Positions 1 through 9,778 are shown, counted from the first letter of the stretch. The stretch: 64,000 bases of DNA from Pyxidicoccus trucidator (GCF_010894435.1 NZ_JAAIXZ010000001.1:1456322-1520321); one strand, 5' to 3'. The notes: a model not told the origin generated them from the sequence alone. Numbers and translations are program-made.

Positions 1-1449
1 CAGGGGGTCCTTGCCCCGCTGCTTCGACAGCGCGCGCGCCTGACCCTCGATGTCCAGCAACTGCGCCTCCAGGCCCGCCCGCGCGAGCCCTTCCACGTCC
101 AGCTCCCGCACCGCCTTGAGCTGCGCGAGAAGCTGCTCCGCCGTCGCATCCTCGCTGCGCAGCGACGTCGCCACCGCGGAGAGCCGCTTGCTCGCTTCCG
201 GAGGGTGCAGCTCCTCTGGCAGTGCCCGCAGCGTCCGCGAGGCGGCGCACCAGACCTCGTAGAGCCGCAGCCGGGGCTCCACCCCCGCCAGCTCCGCGTC
301 CCCCACGCGGATGCCCCGCACCGGCTTGCGTATCTCCGACACGAGCGCGTCGAGCTGCCCGCGCAGCGCGAGGCCCACCTCCTGCAGCTTCGCGTCCTGT
401 CCCGTCATGAGCGCCTGGAGCCGGCGGCTGAGCGCCAGCGCCCGCTGCAGCCGCTGCGCCCGGGGACGGATGTGCTGCGTGTACAGCCGCACCGAGTACG
501 ACGAGAGCGCCCCCAGCGCGATGAGCAGCGCCCCCCAGGTCCACGGCGAGCGCACCCAGATGGTGAAGGTCTGCTCCACCGGGACGCCAGCCGGCACGGC
601 CACCCGCACGGTGCCGGTGTACTCACCCGGACCGTCCAGCCCGCGCAGCGTCAGCACCAGCGCGCCGCTGCCATGGGCCTCCACGGGAATGTCCTCCCGC
701 AGCGTCCCCGCGTCCTGGCCGTCCGCCCCCTGTGGCGCACCCTCCAGCGCGAAGTGGGCACCCGTCAGGCGCGGCTGAATCAGGGCCGCGCCCAGGTCCG
801 GCGTCTTGCGCTGGAGCTGGAGCAGTTGGGGCACCGCCATCCGTCCGGCCACGCCCGCCGTCTCCCGGAAGGGCAGCCGCACGGAGGCGTCCACCGGCCG
901 CCAACCCCAGCCCGACGAGGCCACCGCCGGGGACGTGGCGACGAACTGCACCGTGGGCGCCGCCTGCACGCGCGTGACGACGAGCGACGCCGTCTCCCGC
1001 CCTCCCGCGTGGATGAGCACCACCTGCCCCGTGTAGTCCCCCACCGTCGGCAGCCGCCCGGACAGCTCGACGGACAGCGGCTGGCGCGCGGAGATGACCG
1101 CGGTGGTGCCTCCACCCGACTCCCCGCCCACCGTGGCGGCCAGCGGCACCTGCACGCCGTCCTGGGACTGGAGCGGGTCCACCAGCACCGTCACGCCGCC
1201 AGGGAGCAGCTCATCGACGCCGCCACCCGGCGACGCGGCGGAGGGCAGCAGGTCCACGCGCAGCACGTGCCGGAAGGTGTCCGACGTCGTGCGCAGCCGC
1301 ACCTCGTTGCTGGCATTGGAGCCGGCCACGCGGAGCCGCGGCTGGGCCTGGACGGCCCCCCACGGCGCGAGGAGCAGCAGGGCCAGGGCCAGGTGCGCGA
1401 GACTCGCGCCGGAGCCGAGGACGACGGAGCGGGCGGAGACGGGTTCCAT
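1..1449 (-). CDS. Exported single-pass membrane protein, partial (C-terminus beyond window)
   Basis: The frame is open from an ATG at 1449 to the window edge (483 codons), so the C-terminus is missing. Residues 1-35 form a signal peptide ending near AVQA. About 270 residues of beta-rich, presumably periplasmic sequence follow, then one membrane helix near residue 305 (WGALLIALGAL) and a basic, helical cytoplasmic tail with coiled-coil character. The layout resembles a surface or periplasmic sensor with a helical tail, but I recognise no family. It lies directly upstream, on the same strand, of nothing else visible; the protease at 1507-2334 is transcribed toward it with a 57-base gap, so the two may be cotranscribed. 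Function unknown. Confidence 0.8.
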   Translation of the reverse strand, partial: MEPVSARSVVLGSGASLAHLALALLLLAPWGAVQAQPRLRVAGSNASNEVRLRTTSDTFRHVLRVDLLPSAASPGGGVDELLPGGVTVLVDPLQSQDGVQVPLAATVGGESGGGTTAVISARQPLSVELSGRLPTVGDYTGQVVLIHAGGRETASLVVTRVQAAPTVQFVATSPAVASSGWGWRPVDASVRLPFRETAGVAGRMAVPQLLQLQRKTPDLGAALIQPRLTGAHFALEGAPQGADGQDAGTLREDIPVEAHGSGALVLTLRGLDGPGEYTGTVRVAVPAGVPVEQTFTIWVRSPWTWGALLIALGALSSYSVRLYTQHIRPRAQRLQRALALSRRLQALMTGQDAKLQEVGLALRGQLDALVSEIRKPVRGIRVGDAELAGVEPRLRLYEVWCAASRTLRALPEELHPPEASKRLSAVATSLRSEDATAEQLLAQLKAVRELDVEGLARAGLEAQLLDIEGQARALSKQRGKDPL

Positions 1450-1506
1450 CCACCGACGATAGCAGGCACGCCCCACGGCTCCAGTTCGCGCCCGGGTGGC
1501 CAGTGC

Positions 1507-2334
1507 TCACTTCCAGCCCAGCACCTCGAGCAGCTCCGGGGACAGGTTGGCGCGAATGGTGTCGGTGGGGATGCCCTCGTTGTGGCCTGGCGCGGAAGGC
1601 ATGCGCGGGCCGCCGCTGTGGTGGAGCGCGGCCAGCCGCAAGTCCCGGGTGAAGCACGGCGCCCCGGAAGAGCCCGGCCCCGTGCAGGCCCGGTACGTCA
1701 CGCGCGTGCGGGACGGGTTGACGCCCAGGAACTCGTCCACCGCGACGCTCATGGGCTGGCCCTCGGGGTGCTGGACGATGAGCACCAGGCTGCCGGACGC
1801 GAAGGGCTCGCGCGTCCTGGGCAGCTCCAGCCAGCCCCGGGGCTCGCCGTCCACCAGGGCCTCGCCCGGCACCCCCTCCACCTGGAGGAAGGCGTAGTCC
1901 AGCTCGTCCGCCGTGGACTCGCGCGGCCTCGGGTGCATCAGGTCCGCGGGGCTGTAGCGACTGTGCGCCAGGCACTTCGTCACCCGGTACACCGTGCCCG
2001 CCTGGAGCAGCGTGCGGTTCGGCAGCACCTTGTGGTCGAAGCGCACCCGCAGCGACTCCAGCAGCTTGTTCTCGATGACGTGGAAGTTGGTGAGGACCAC
2101 GTTGGGCGAGACGAGGAAGCCGGTGCCCAGCGCCGCGCCTACCTGGGGCTCCACGCGGCATACCTGCCGTTCGATGGAGGCCAGCCGCCGCCGCCACGCT
2201 TCCGGCGTGCCCGAGCGACCGGGACCGAAGATGCGCTCCAGGCTGACTCGGGCAATGCGCAGCGCCCGCTCCGGGGCCAAGGTGCGGGTCACCGCCCGCA
2301 ACAGCTCGTCTCTGTCCGCGCCGTCGAACTCCAT
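1507..2334 (-). CDS. Trypsin-like serine protease with short helical N-terminal domain
   Basis: A 275-residue S1-fold protease. The triad is visible as H85 (TNFHVI), D146 (ELDYAFL) and S223 (GSSGAP). The stretch PEAWRRRL..IERQVCRVE before the protease core is typical of bacterial trypsin-like effectors that carry an effector-associated domain. Residues 1-35 (starting FDGADRDELLRAV) look like a shortened, divergent version of such an adaptor. There is no signal peptide, so it probably acts in the cytoplasm. An upstream in-frame ATG at 2406 would add 24 basic residues; I preferred 2334 because the domain begins there, but neither start has a convincing ribosome site. It follows the macroglobulin-like pair on the same strand after about 200 bases. 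Confidence 0.8.
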   Translation of the reverse strand: MEFDGADRDELLRAVTRTLAPERALRIARVSLERIFGPGRSGTPEAWRRRLASIERQVCRVEPQVGAALGTGFLVSPNVVLTNFHVIENKLLESLRVRFDHKVLPNRTLLQAGTVYRVTKCLAHSRYSPADLMHPRPRESTADELDYAFLQVEGVPGEALVDGEPRGWLELPRTREPFASGSLVLIVQHPEGQPMSVAVDEFLGVNPSRTRVTYRACTGPGSSGAPCFTRDLRLAALHHSGGPRMPSAPGHNEGIPTDTIRANLSPELLEVLGWK

Positions 2335-2532
2335 GGTGGTCACCCAGGACGAGAACACCCCCACGAGGCGGGCCGGCCTCGCGACTCTCACCAAAATCTG
2401 CCGCATCCCAGCAGTGAATTCACGGGGGGCTGCTGGGACGGCCAGCGCTTCAGGGCATCTGGCGCTGGTGAGAAGACACTTCCCACGGACCTTGTGTCCA
2501 CGGCAGTGCCCCCGAGGGCAGGGGTGTGACGA

Positions 2533-4980
2533 TCACCGCACCGCCCATATAGTGGGAGGTACGTAGGAGACGAGGTCGGGCCGCGCCACCACCTTCAGCG
2601 AGGAGGCGCCTGCCTGGAGCGTGCCCGCCAGCGTGGGGATGACGCGGAAACGTGCCTGGAAGGGCTCGCCCGCGCCCCGGGGCGGCAGCATCAACGTCAC
2701 CGCGCCGTCCTCCGCGTCCCACGACGACACCCGGCCCTCGGACACCAGCGCGTCGAGGCTGGCCGGGTCCACCTGTACACCGGCAGGCAGCCCGTGGCGC
2801 AGCTCCAGCGCGAGGCCGGACGGGGTGGACGCTTCCACCACCACCTCCGCCGGCTGCCCCACCCTGGCCTCCGCCGGGCCCTTCACCACCAGCTCCAGCC
2901 CACCCTGGGACTCCGGCTTCCACGGCACCGCCGCGGCCAGCACCAGCGAGTAACCGAGCCCCGGCACGGCGGGCTCCGCGCGCACCGTCCAGGTGTGCGC
3001 CCCGCCCGAGCCCGGCGCCGCCACCTCCAGCGCCAGCACCTCGCGCAGCGCCTTCGCGTCATAGGTGCCCTCGGTGAGGGCCTGGCCGTCGCGCTCCAGC
3101 ACCACGCGCACCCGGGCGGGCAGCGGCTCGCGGAAGAGGGCCACCACCGCGCGCAGCGCCATCCGGTTGGCTCGGCCGCCGCCCCAGCCCAGGGCCGGCT
3201 CGTAGCGGGAGAGCAGGAAGGCGCCCAGGTCCGCCAGCGGCGCCTTCGCGTCGCCGTCCAGCGCCAGCACCGCCAGCGCCGTGGCCTCCGTTTCCGAGGG
3301 CGTCACGCCACCACCGTCCACCACGCCCGAGTCCACCGGCAGGTACGCCGAGCCGCCGTCGCGCGTCTTCACCGCCTCACGCACCTGGGTGCGCAGCTCC
3401 TCCTTCAGCGAGCCCGACACCGCGCCGCTCGCCAGCAGCGCCGCCGCGGTGTAGCCGTCCTTCACGTGGGCCCGGTTGCGCTCCACCGCGCCCAGGGCTC
3501 GCGCGGCGAAGAAGGCCGCCCGGCGCCTGCCCTCCGGAGTCCCCGCCGCCGCGTTCACCACGCGCATGCAGTCGGCGGTGGCCACCAGCAGCCGCTGCAG
3601 CGTCCAGCCCTCGCCTCCCTGGCAGGTGCCGTCGGGGGACTGCGCCCGCGCCACCTGCGCGGCCAGGCGCTCGCCCAGGCGGGCCAGCACGAGGTTGTCG
3701 GGGTGGAGCAGCGCCCCTTCGGCCAGCAGCGCCGCCGTGGACACGTCCGGCGAGCGGCCCTCGCGCAGCGCGCGCTGCGTCGCCTGGGCCAGCAGCTTGC
3801 GCAGGCCCTCCACGTCCAGGGCGCCCTCCACCGGCTGCGGCGGAGCGGCCATGCGCCGCGTCCCCGAGGTGAGCGCCTTCAGCGCCTCAGCGGCCTGCGT
3901 CTCGCCCAGCGCGGTCAGCAGCTCCGGCGAGCGGCCGACGAGCATCAGCGTGTAGGCCACGTCCGCCGTGCCCCCGCGCCCGCCCGCCGTGGCCCACTCC
4001 GAGCGCAGCACGCCCAGCGCGCCGGGGTACACGAGCAGCCGCACGCGCTCACTGCCCGCCTGCGCGTCCGCGGGCCCCTCCAGCGTCACCGTGCGCGGCG
4101 CCGCCAGCGTGCCTCCGCGCTGCTTCACCACGGGCCGCCCGGTGGGCCACACCTGGAAGTCCCGCACCACCGCATCCGCGGCGCCCAGCGTGGCGCGCAC
4201 GGCCACCTGTCCCGGGCCGGCCGCCTTCACCAGCACGTACTCCACCACGCTGCCCCGCGCCGGCACCCGCACCGTGCGGCTGCCGCCCTCCACCGTCGCG
4301 CCCTGGGCCTCCACCTTCAGCGGCACCTCCACGGCGGAGTCCGTCGTGTTCACCACCTGCACCGGCAGCCGGGCCGCGTCGCCCGCGCGGAGGAAGGGCG
4401 GCAGCACCGGGTCCACGTACGTGGGCAGCGTGCCGGAGAAGCGCGCCACCGCGCCCGCCTGCGCGCCGGAGCGCGAGTGCGCCAGCGCCAGCACCCGCCA
4501 GCCCGTGAGCCGGTCCGGCACGCGCACCGGCACCGTCGCCGCGCCGGAGGCGTCCGTCACCACCAGCGGCTCGAAGAGGAAGGTCTCCGGGAACCAGGCG
4601 CGGCTCGGCGCCGAGTCCGCCTCCGGCCCTCCTTCCCCGTTGCCGCGCCCGCCCCTGTCCTTGGACTGGTCCGCGCGGCGGGAGTCCACCACCGGGTTCA
4701 CGCCCCCGGGCGCCCCGCCGAAGGACTCGGCCGCCTTCTCTTCCATCTCCATCATCGGCTCGGGCGGAGGAGCCATGGCTGGCGCGGGGGCCGCACCGCC
4801 CATGACGCCGTCCGCGTCGTCGAAGGCCGAGGACGTCGGCATGCGCTGCAAATTGGCGACCCCCGCCGGCTCCGCCGAGCGCGAGAGGTCCCCCCCCAGC
4901 CGGAGGACGTGCATCAGCAGGAAGGCCACCAGGGCCCCCAGCAGGAGGCCCACCGTCCCCATCATCAGCGTGCGCTTCAT
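2533..4980 (-). CDS. Alpha-2-macroglobulin-like protein, C-terminal half, thioester-less
   Basis: 815 residues. An N-terminal membrane helix (about 5-30) is followed by a Pro/Gly/Met-rich linker, then an A2M-family domain beginning near residue 127 with WFPETFLFEP, and an alpha/alpha-toroid-like region with TADVAYTLML and DGGSAYLPV motifs. In true macroglobulins the reactive CxEQ thioester sits at the start of the toroid. Here the equivalent stretch (about 325-340) reads EWATAGGRGG, with no Cys-Glu-Gln. The ATG overlaps the stop of the gene upstream (ATGA at 4977-4980), so the two halves are almost certainly translated together and probably form one envelope complex. Activity as a covalent protease trap is unlikely; a structural or signalling role is inferred. 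Confidence 0.85.
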   Translation of the reverse strand: MKRTLMMGTVGLLLGALVAFLLMHVLRLGGDLSRSAEPAGVANLQRMPTSSAFDDADGVMGGAAPAPAMAPPPEPMMEMEEKAAESFGGAPGGVNPVVDSRRADQSKDRGGRGNGEGGPEADSAPSRAWFPETFLFEPLVVTDASGAATVPVRVPDRLTGWRVLALAHSRSGAQAGAVARFSGTLPTYVDPVLPPFLRAGDAARLPVQVVNTTDSAVEVPLKVEAQGATVEGGSRTVRVPARGSVVEYVLVKAAGPGQVAVRATLGAADAVVRDFQVWPTGRPVVKQRGGTLAAPRTVTLEGPADAQAGSERVRLLVYPGALGVLRSEWATAGGRGGTADVAYTLMLVGRSPELLTALGETQAAEALKALTSGTRRMAAPPQPVEGALDVEGLRKLLAQATQRALREGRSPDVSTAALLAEGALLHPDNLVLARLGERLAAQVARAQSPDGTCQGGEGWTLQRLLVATADCMRVVNAAAGTPEGRRRAAFFAARALGAVERNRAHVKDGYTAAALLASGAVSGSLKEELRTQVREAVKTRDGGSAYLPVDSGVVDGGGVTPSETEATALAVLALDGDAKAPLADLGAFLLSRYEPALGWGGGRANRMALRAVVALFREPLPARVRVVLERDGQALTEGTYDAKALREVLALEVAAPGSGGAHTWTVRAEPAVPGLGYSLVLAAAVPWKPESQGGLELVVKGPAEARVGQPAEVVVEASTPSGLALELRHGLPAGVQVDPASLDALVSEGRVSSWDAEDGAVTLMLPPRGAGEPFQARFRVIPTLAGTLQAGASSLKVVARPDLVSYVPPTIWAVR

Positions 4981-7900
4981 GGCGCCTCCCGGGCGACCCA
5001 CGCGTTCCAGTTCTCCACGTCCTCGGGCAGCCGCGTCCCGCTCGTCACCACCGAGCGCGGGTCCGTGAGGGCCAGCAAATCCCCAGGCAGCCGGGACAGC
5101 CGCAGCCGGCGGCCGAAGGCGTCCGTCACCTTCTCGCCGCGCTGCTCACAGGCCGTCAGCGCGCCGTCCCACAGCTTCGCCAGGTCCTCCGGGTCCAGCG
5201 TCTCGCCCTCGGGGGCCTTCTGCTCCCAGGCCCGCACCTGCGCATGCAGCTCCGAGAGCACCCCGTAGAAGGGGTCCGTCAGCTCCGCGGACGGGTCGAA
5301 GGGCGTCGCCGCGTTCACCGACACCGCGGGCTCGACGTCCTCGCGTCGCGGCACGCCACTGACGCGCAGCAGCGCCGCGGCCGCCGCGTTGGAGCCGCGG
5401 ATGCGCCCCATGGCCAGCGCCTGCCCGTCCAGCACACCGAAGGCGGACGAGGCCATCGAAGGCGCGGGCCGCACGGAGTCCAGCGACTCCGTCCCCGGCA
5501 GCGGCGTGAGCTGCGCCAGCGTCTCGTCCACGCCGAAGAGGCCCACCGCGGCCGGGCCGTCCTTGCCATCCACGCGCGTACGAAGCTGGAGGCGGGCCAG
5601 CTCGCCGGGCGCGTACACCGGCTTCTCCGGCGACACCTCCACGGTCAGCCCCGCGCGCGGCGGTACGTACACCCGCGCCACCGCGCCCTCCCACCAGGCC
5701 TCGGCCCAGCCCTCGAAGTCCGCCGGCAGCCGGAAGCGCGCCGAGCGCGAGCCCCGCTCCACCTTCGCCTCCAGCCGCGTGTCGCCCGCCGTCAGCACCA
5801 GCTTCTCCGGCAGCTGGCCCACGAACTGGGGGCCGCGCATCAGGTCGATGCGCACCTCGTCCCCTGCCCGGGCCTGCACCGGCGTGGCCCGCAGGCGCGC
5901 ATTCGGGAGCTGCGCCGGGCGCAGCACCAGCTTCGTCGCGCCCGCGTCCTTCCCATCCACCTTCGCGCTCACCTTCAGCTCGTAGCCCGGAAAGACGGTG
6001 GCCTGCGCCTGCCCGGCCTCTTCCCGCGAGCCCGACGGGTACGCGGTGAGGCGCGCCACGCCCAGGGCCTCGCCCCGGTCCTTCTCCGCCTCCGGAGGAG
6101 GCAGCCGCAGCCGCGTGAAGCGCTCCTGGATGCAGGACAGCGCCGAGGCGGGCAGCGCGCTCGCCGACCCGGGCAGCGACACCCACGACGCCGCCACCTC
6201 CGGCCCCGTCCTCGCCAGCCGCCAGCTCAGCGCGAGGGGCAGGGGCGTCGCCACCGACAGGTCGCGAGGCAGGCACGCGCGGGCATCCCTCGCGGCCACG
6301 TCCAGCACGCCCGCCAGGAAGTCGGCCTCGCCCATGGCCTCCTCCACCTCCACCTCCAGCCGGGGATAGCTCGTGTCACGCACGCTCAGCTCCAGCGCCA
6401 GCACGCGCTCCCGTCCGGGTGCCAGCGCGCGCGAGCGCAGCGCCGTGGCGAGACACGCCGCCAGCGGCCCCGGGTTCACCGCCACGTCCATCACCGCGCC
6501 GCCCGCTCCCACGCGCACGCCCAGCGTCAGGTCGGTGTCGCCGTCATCCGGCGTCACGAAGCGCGAGCACGGGAAGAGCGACGGCAGCCAGCCCTCCACC
6601 GCGAGCTGGTCCTTCAGCGACGCCTCCGTGTTCTCGTTCAGCAAGTCTCGCAGGCCGCCCAGCTCCACCATGGGAGGCGGAGGGGGACGGCGCACCGGCA
6701 TGGGCGGCACCACCACGTTGACGGGCGGCCCGGGGTCCAGCTGGAAGGCGGCCACGCCGTCCTCATCCGCCACCGCGCGCACGCCCTCGTCGCGAGCGTC
6801 CCACGCGCGCGTCACCTTCAGCTCCGCGCCGGGCAGCACGCGGCCGTCCGCGGTGGTGGCGCGCAGGTAGACGCGGTTGCTGAAGCCCGCCACCAGCCCG
6901 TCCTCCAGCTCCGTCACGGTGGACACGGCGAGGGCGTCCTCGGCGAGCAGCAGCGACACCGCGCCCTGCACCCGGTCTCCCGCCGCGTCCTTCGCCGCCA
7001 CGCTCGCGCTCAAGCGGGCGTTGCCGCGCAGGTCCATGGGCACGCGCGGCAGCGCCACGCGGAAGCGCCCCGCGGCATCCGTCTTCGCGCGCCCGGGCAG
7101 CCCGCCATTCAGCCACTCCGTCGGCGGGGGCCAGTCTCCCGACGCGTCCCACTCCAGCTCCACGTCGGCGTCGGCCACCGGCGCGCCCGAGGCGTACACC
7201 ACCTGCCCCTCCACCTCCGGTGAGTCCCCGGCGCGCCAGAAGGGCCGGGGGCTGCTCGCCTCCACGCGGAAGCGCGGCAGGGTGAAGGGCTCCACCTTGA
7301 AAGAGGCCTCGGCCTGGGCGCTGCTGCTCACCCAGCGCACCGTCCACAGGCCCGTCGTGGCGCCCCTGTCCAACGGGAAACTGCCGGCCACCACGCCCCA
7401 GGGGCCCGCCGGTGCGCGCTCCTCCAGCACCACCTCGCCGGACGGGTCCGTCAGCGTCCACGTCCCGGGCCGGCCGTCCAGCGGCGACAGGTCCTTCGCG
7501 CGCAGCGCCACCGCGCGGAAGCGCACCTCGTTGCCCGGCTCGTACAGCGGCCGGTCCGTCAGCACGTGCACGCGCGCGGGCGCATATAAAGGTAGCGCCG
7601 CGTCCACCGTGTCCGTGCCCAGCGGCGTGGTGAGGCGGGCGCGCAGCCGGTAGTCCCCGTCCGGCACCTGGGGCAGCTTCACCCGGGTCGTCAGCGGGCC
7701 GTACCCCTCGCGGCTCCAGTCGTGCTCCGGCTCGGGCGGCAGCGGCGTCTCCTTGCCCTCCGCGTCCACCAGGAACAGCTCCGCCGAGCCGCGCGTCACC
7801 GGCGCCTCCATGAGCCCGCCGTAGCTGGCATGCGGCGCGTGGGCGGTCGCCCAGACGGACACCGGGCTCGCCACCCCGCGCGACAGCCCGTCCGCGCTCA

Positions 7901-8072
7901 GGCGCACCGTCTGCCGCATGTCCCCGTCCGGGCAGCGGTTCATGGGCACGCCGAGCAGGAAATAGGAGGACAGGCAGACCTCGAACGACAGCAGCGTCAG
8001 GAAGCCCCCTCCGAGCAGTCCTGCGAGCCCTCCGATGATGAGCGGCAATCGGCGGCGGAAACCTTGCGCCAT
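4977..8072 (-). CDS. Alpha-2-macroglobulin-like protein, N-terminal (MG2) half
   Basis: 1031 residues, starting at the ATG at 8072 immediately before a basic-hydrophobic signal anchor (residues 6-36). Two copies of the MG2-type motif are visible: TDRPLYEPGNEVRF near 167 and EKPVYAPGELARL near 817, the hallmarks of bacterial macroglobulins. Between them, at about 505-660, is an insert with pairs of cysteines (ARACL, LSCIQERF) and a closing RLRLPPPEAE. This recalls the C-terminal TonB-like modules of myxobacterial AgmX-type proteins; that comparison is from memory and uncertain. It overlaps the downstream C-terminal half by four bases. A longer in-frame reading upstream to 8717 is antisense to the next gene and was discarded. 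Confidence 0.85.
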   Translation of the reverse strand: MAQGFRRRLPLIIGGLAGLLGGGFLTLLSFEVCLSSYFLLGVPMNRCPDGDMRQTVRLSADGLSRGVASPVSVWATAHAPHASYGGLMEAPVTRGSAELFLVDAEGKETPLPPEPEHDWSREGYGPLTTRVKLPQVPDGDYRLRARLTTPLGTDTVDAALPLYAPARVHVLTDRPLYEPGNEVRFRAVALRAKDLSPLDGRPGTWTLTDPSGEVVLEERAPAGPWGVVAGSFPLDRGATTGLWTVRWVSSSAQAEASFKVEPFTLPRFRVEASSPRPFWRAGDSPEVEGQVVYASGAPVADADVELEWDASGDWPPPTEWLNGGLPGRAKTDAAGRFRVALPRVPMDLRGNARLSASVAAKDAAGDRVQGAVSLLLAEDALAVSTVTELEDGLVAGFSNRVYLRATTADGRVLPGAELKVTRAWDARDEGVRAVADEDGVAAFQLDPGPPVNVVVPPMPVRRPPPPPMVELGGLRDLLNENTEASLKDQLAVEGWLPSLFPCSRFVTPDDGDTDLTLGVRVGAGGAVMDVAVNPGPLAACLATALRSRALAPGRERVLALELSVRDTSYPRLEVEVEEAMGEADFLAGVLDVAARDARACLPRDLSVATPLPLALSWRLARTGPEVAASWVSLPGSASALPASALSCIQERFTRLRLPPPEAEKDRGEALGVARLTAYPSGSREEAGQAQATVFPGYELKVSAKVDGKDAGATKLVLRPAQLPNARLRATPVQARAGDEVRIDLMRGPQFVGQLPEKLVLTAGDTRLEAKVERGSRSARFRLPADFEGWAEAWWEGAVARVYVPPRAGLTVEVSPEKPVYAPGELARLQLRTRVDGKDGPAAVGLFGVDETLAQLTPLPGTESLDSVRPAPSMASSAFGVLDGQALAMGRIRGSNAAAAALLRVSGVPRREDVEPAVSVNAATPFDPSAELTDPFYGVLSELHAQVRAWEQKAPEGETLDPEDLAKLWDGALTACEQRGEKVTDAFGRRLRLSRLPGDLLALTDPRSVVTSGTRLPEDVENWNAWVAREAP

Positions 8073-8193
8073 GCGTCCTCCCCTGGCGCGCAGTGTACGT
8101 CGAGAAGGCATCGCTCTGCCGAGCCCCCCTTTTTCGCGCCCTGGCGGCGGTGCGCTAGGGTGCCTCCCGTCCCGCCGCTGCCCACACCCCACC

Positions 8194-9384
8194 ATGCCCG
8201 CGCCGACGCCCAAGCCCCGCCCTCCCCAGGACGCCCTGCCCTCGCGGCTGGAGTCGTTGCTGGAGTCCCTCACCGACCGCCACCTCGCGGACCGCCTGGA
8301 GCGCGTCCACCGCGCGGCGGCCGTGGCCATCGACCGGCTGGGGCACCTGAGCATCGCGAAGTACGAGCCCACCTCGGTGGAGTCCGACGGCGGCGCGGAC
8401 CTGGCCCTCTGGGAGACGATGGCGCCCGCCATCGGCGACACGCTGGTGGGCGTCAACCAGCTCGTCGCCGCCATCCACAAGGAGTTCCCCCCGCCCGCGC
8501 GCCCTGCCAGCGGAAGCGAGGGCTGGGCCCCTCCGCCCGCCAGCTCGGACGAGCGGCTGGCGCAGGAGGTGGAGGCGGTGCTGCACACCAGCGCGGAGCG
8601 GCTGGCGAAGCGCGTGGGCGAGCTGGGCCAGCAGATGCGCCGCCCCGAAGTGGTGAGCGACCGCTGGACGCTGATGGCGGAGCTGCAGGCCTTCCGCGCC
8701 GACTTCAGCGCCCGCATCGGCGACCTCGTCTACCTCACCGCGTCGGCCTTCGAGGACGTGCGCCGCGAGGACGTGGTGCCCGGCTACCTGCACCAGGTGG
8801 CCGCGCGGGCGGCCCTGCGAGCGGCGGCGGCGGACCTGCGCCGCTCCCTGCAGGGGCGCCTGGAGCGCGCGGCGAAGGCGGAAGGCCCCGCGAGGCCCGC
8901 GCTGGCGAGGCAGGTGGCGGAGAGCCTGTCGGCCTTCGTCTCCCTGCCCGCCTCGGTGGCGCTGCGCACGCCGCAGAAGCACCAGGTGCTGGAGCTGCGC
9001 GCGCACCTGCTGGAGACGGGCTCGCGCCCGACGCTGGAGCCCGACGTGCTGCCGGGACTCGTGGAGCCCTTCCTCGTGGCCATGGAGGGACACATGGAAG
9101 AGGTGACGCGCGCCTGGCTCATCGTGCACGACCGCAGCGTCTGGGCGGCGTGTGGCATGAAGCTGGAGCAGGCGGAGATGCACCTGACGCTCGGCTCGAT
9201 GGGCGCCGCGCGCGTGCTGACGGACGCGGTGCAGGCGGCGGGAGCGCTCCAGGGGCGCTCGGGCCCCTTCGACGCCTTCCTGCGCAAGGCGCGCCAGGAG
9301 TCCTCGGACGGCCTGGACGAGGCAGGGGCTCGGGAGCTGCTCACGCGCTTCCGGGAGCGGCTCGCGGCCCTGCCGTTCAGCTAG
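8194..9384 (+). CDS. Conserved hypothetical helical protein
   Basis: 396 residues, starting at the ATG at 8194 (PAPTPKPRPP). It has no signal peptide and no membrane helix. The sequence is dominated by long amphipathic alpha-helices rich in Arg, Glu, Ala and Leu, compatible with a cytoplasmic helical-bundle or scaffold protein. Third-position GC is very high, which supports real coding. It is divergent from the macroglobulin-like genes (121-base gap) and convergent with the small gene at 9391. I do not recognise the family. Confidence 0.7.
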   Translation: MPAPTPKPRPPQDALPSRLESLLESLTDRHLADRLERVHRAAAVAIDRLGHLSIAKYEPTSVESDGGADLALWETMAPAIGDTLVGVNQLVAAIHKEFPPPARPASGSEGWAPPPASSDERLAQEVEAVLHTSAERLAKRVGELGQQMRRPEVVSDRWTLMAELQAFRADFSARIGDLVYLTASAFEDVRREDVVPGYLHQVAARAALRAAAADLRRSLQGRLERAAKAEGPARPALARQVAESLSAFVSLPASVALRTPQKHQVLELRAHLLETGSRPTLEPDVLPGLVEPFLVAMEGHMEEVTRAWLIVHDRSVWAACGMKLEQAEMHLTLGSMGAARVLTDAVQAAGALQGRSGPFDAFLRKARQESSDGLDEAGARELLTRFRERLAALPFS

Positions 9385-9390
9385 GAGGGG

Positions 9391-9678
9391 CTACTCCTTC
9401 TTCGGAGCCTCGCCCTGGGGCAGCGCCGGGGCCGGGGGCTTCGGCGGCAGGACGCGCAGCTCGTTGTAGCGGGCCGCCAGCGTCTCCGGCGTCAGCTCCT
9501 CCTGCCACTGCTTGGGGTTGGTGTTCCAGCCGAAGTCGGCCGGCACCTTGCCGCCACCCTGGTTGGTGTAGCCAATCATGTCCGGGAACTGCGCGGACCA
9601 GCGGCCGGCGGGGTCCGGCTCCTTGGTGATGTGCTGACGGTTGGGACGGCGGAGGAAGGGCTTGGGTGCGTCGCTCAT
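9391..9678 (-). CDS. Small conserved hypothetical protein
   Basis: 95 residues: a Pro/Arg-rich start, a central Trp/Gly/Asn-rich segment (FGWNTNPKQW) and a proline-rich, lysine-ending tail. There is no signal peptide, membrane helix or metal motif. It is convergent with the preceding gene, with only six bases between the stop codons. The composition and codon bias look genuine. The function is unknown. Confidence 0.65.
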   Translation of the reverse strand: MSDAPKPFLRRPNRQHITKEPDPAGRWSAQFPDMIGYTNQGGGKVPADFGWNTNPKQWQEELTPETLAARYNELRVLPPKPPAPALPQGEAPKKE

Positions 9679-9778
9679 GGGGCGAAAGCCTCTCCGAAAG
9701 CCGCCCGCAAGGGTAGTGGGAAGCCACTGCCACGGCGCCCGGAGGCCTGGCCCCCCAGCCCTCCCCCGGGCAGGGGCC

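Noticed and set aside
205-2529. 774-codon open frame on the plus strand
   Set aside because: It is antisense to the partial membrane-protein gene and the serine protease; its composition is Arg/His/Gln-rich and lacks any domain.
2794-5268. 824-codon plus-strand open frame
   Set aside because: It is the antisense shadow of the macroglobulin-like C-terminal gene. High GC codon bias on the real strand leaves long open frames opposite.
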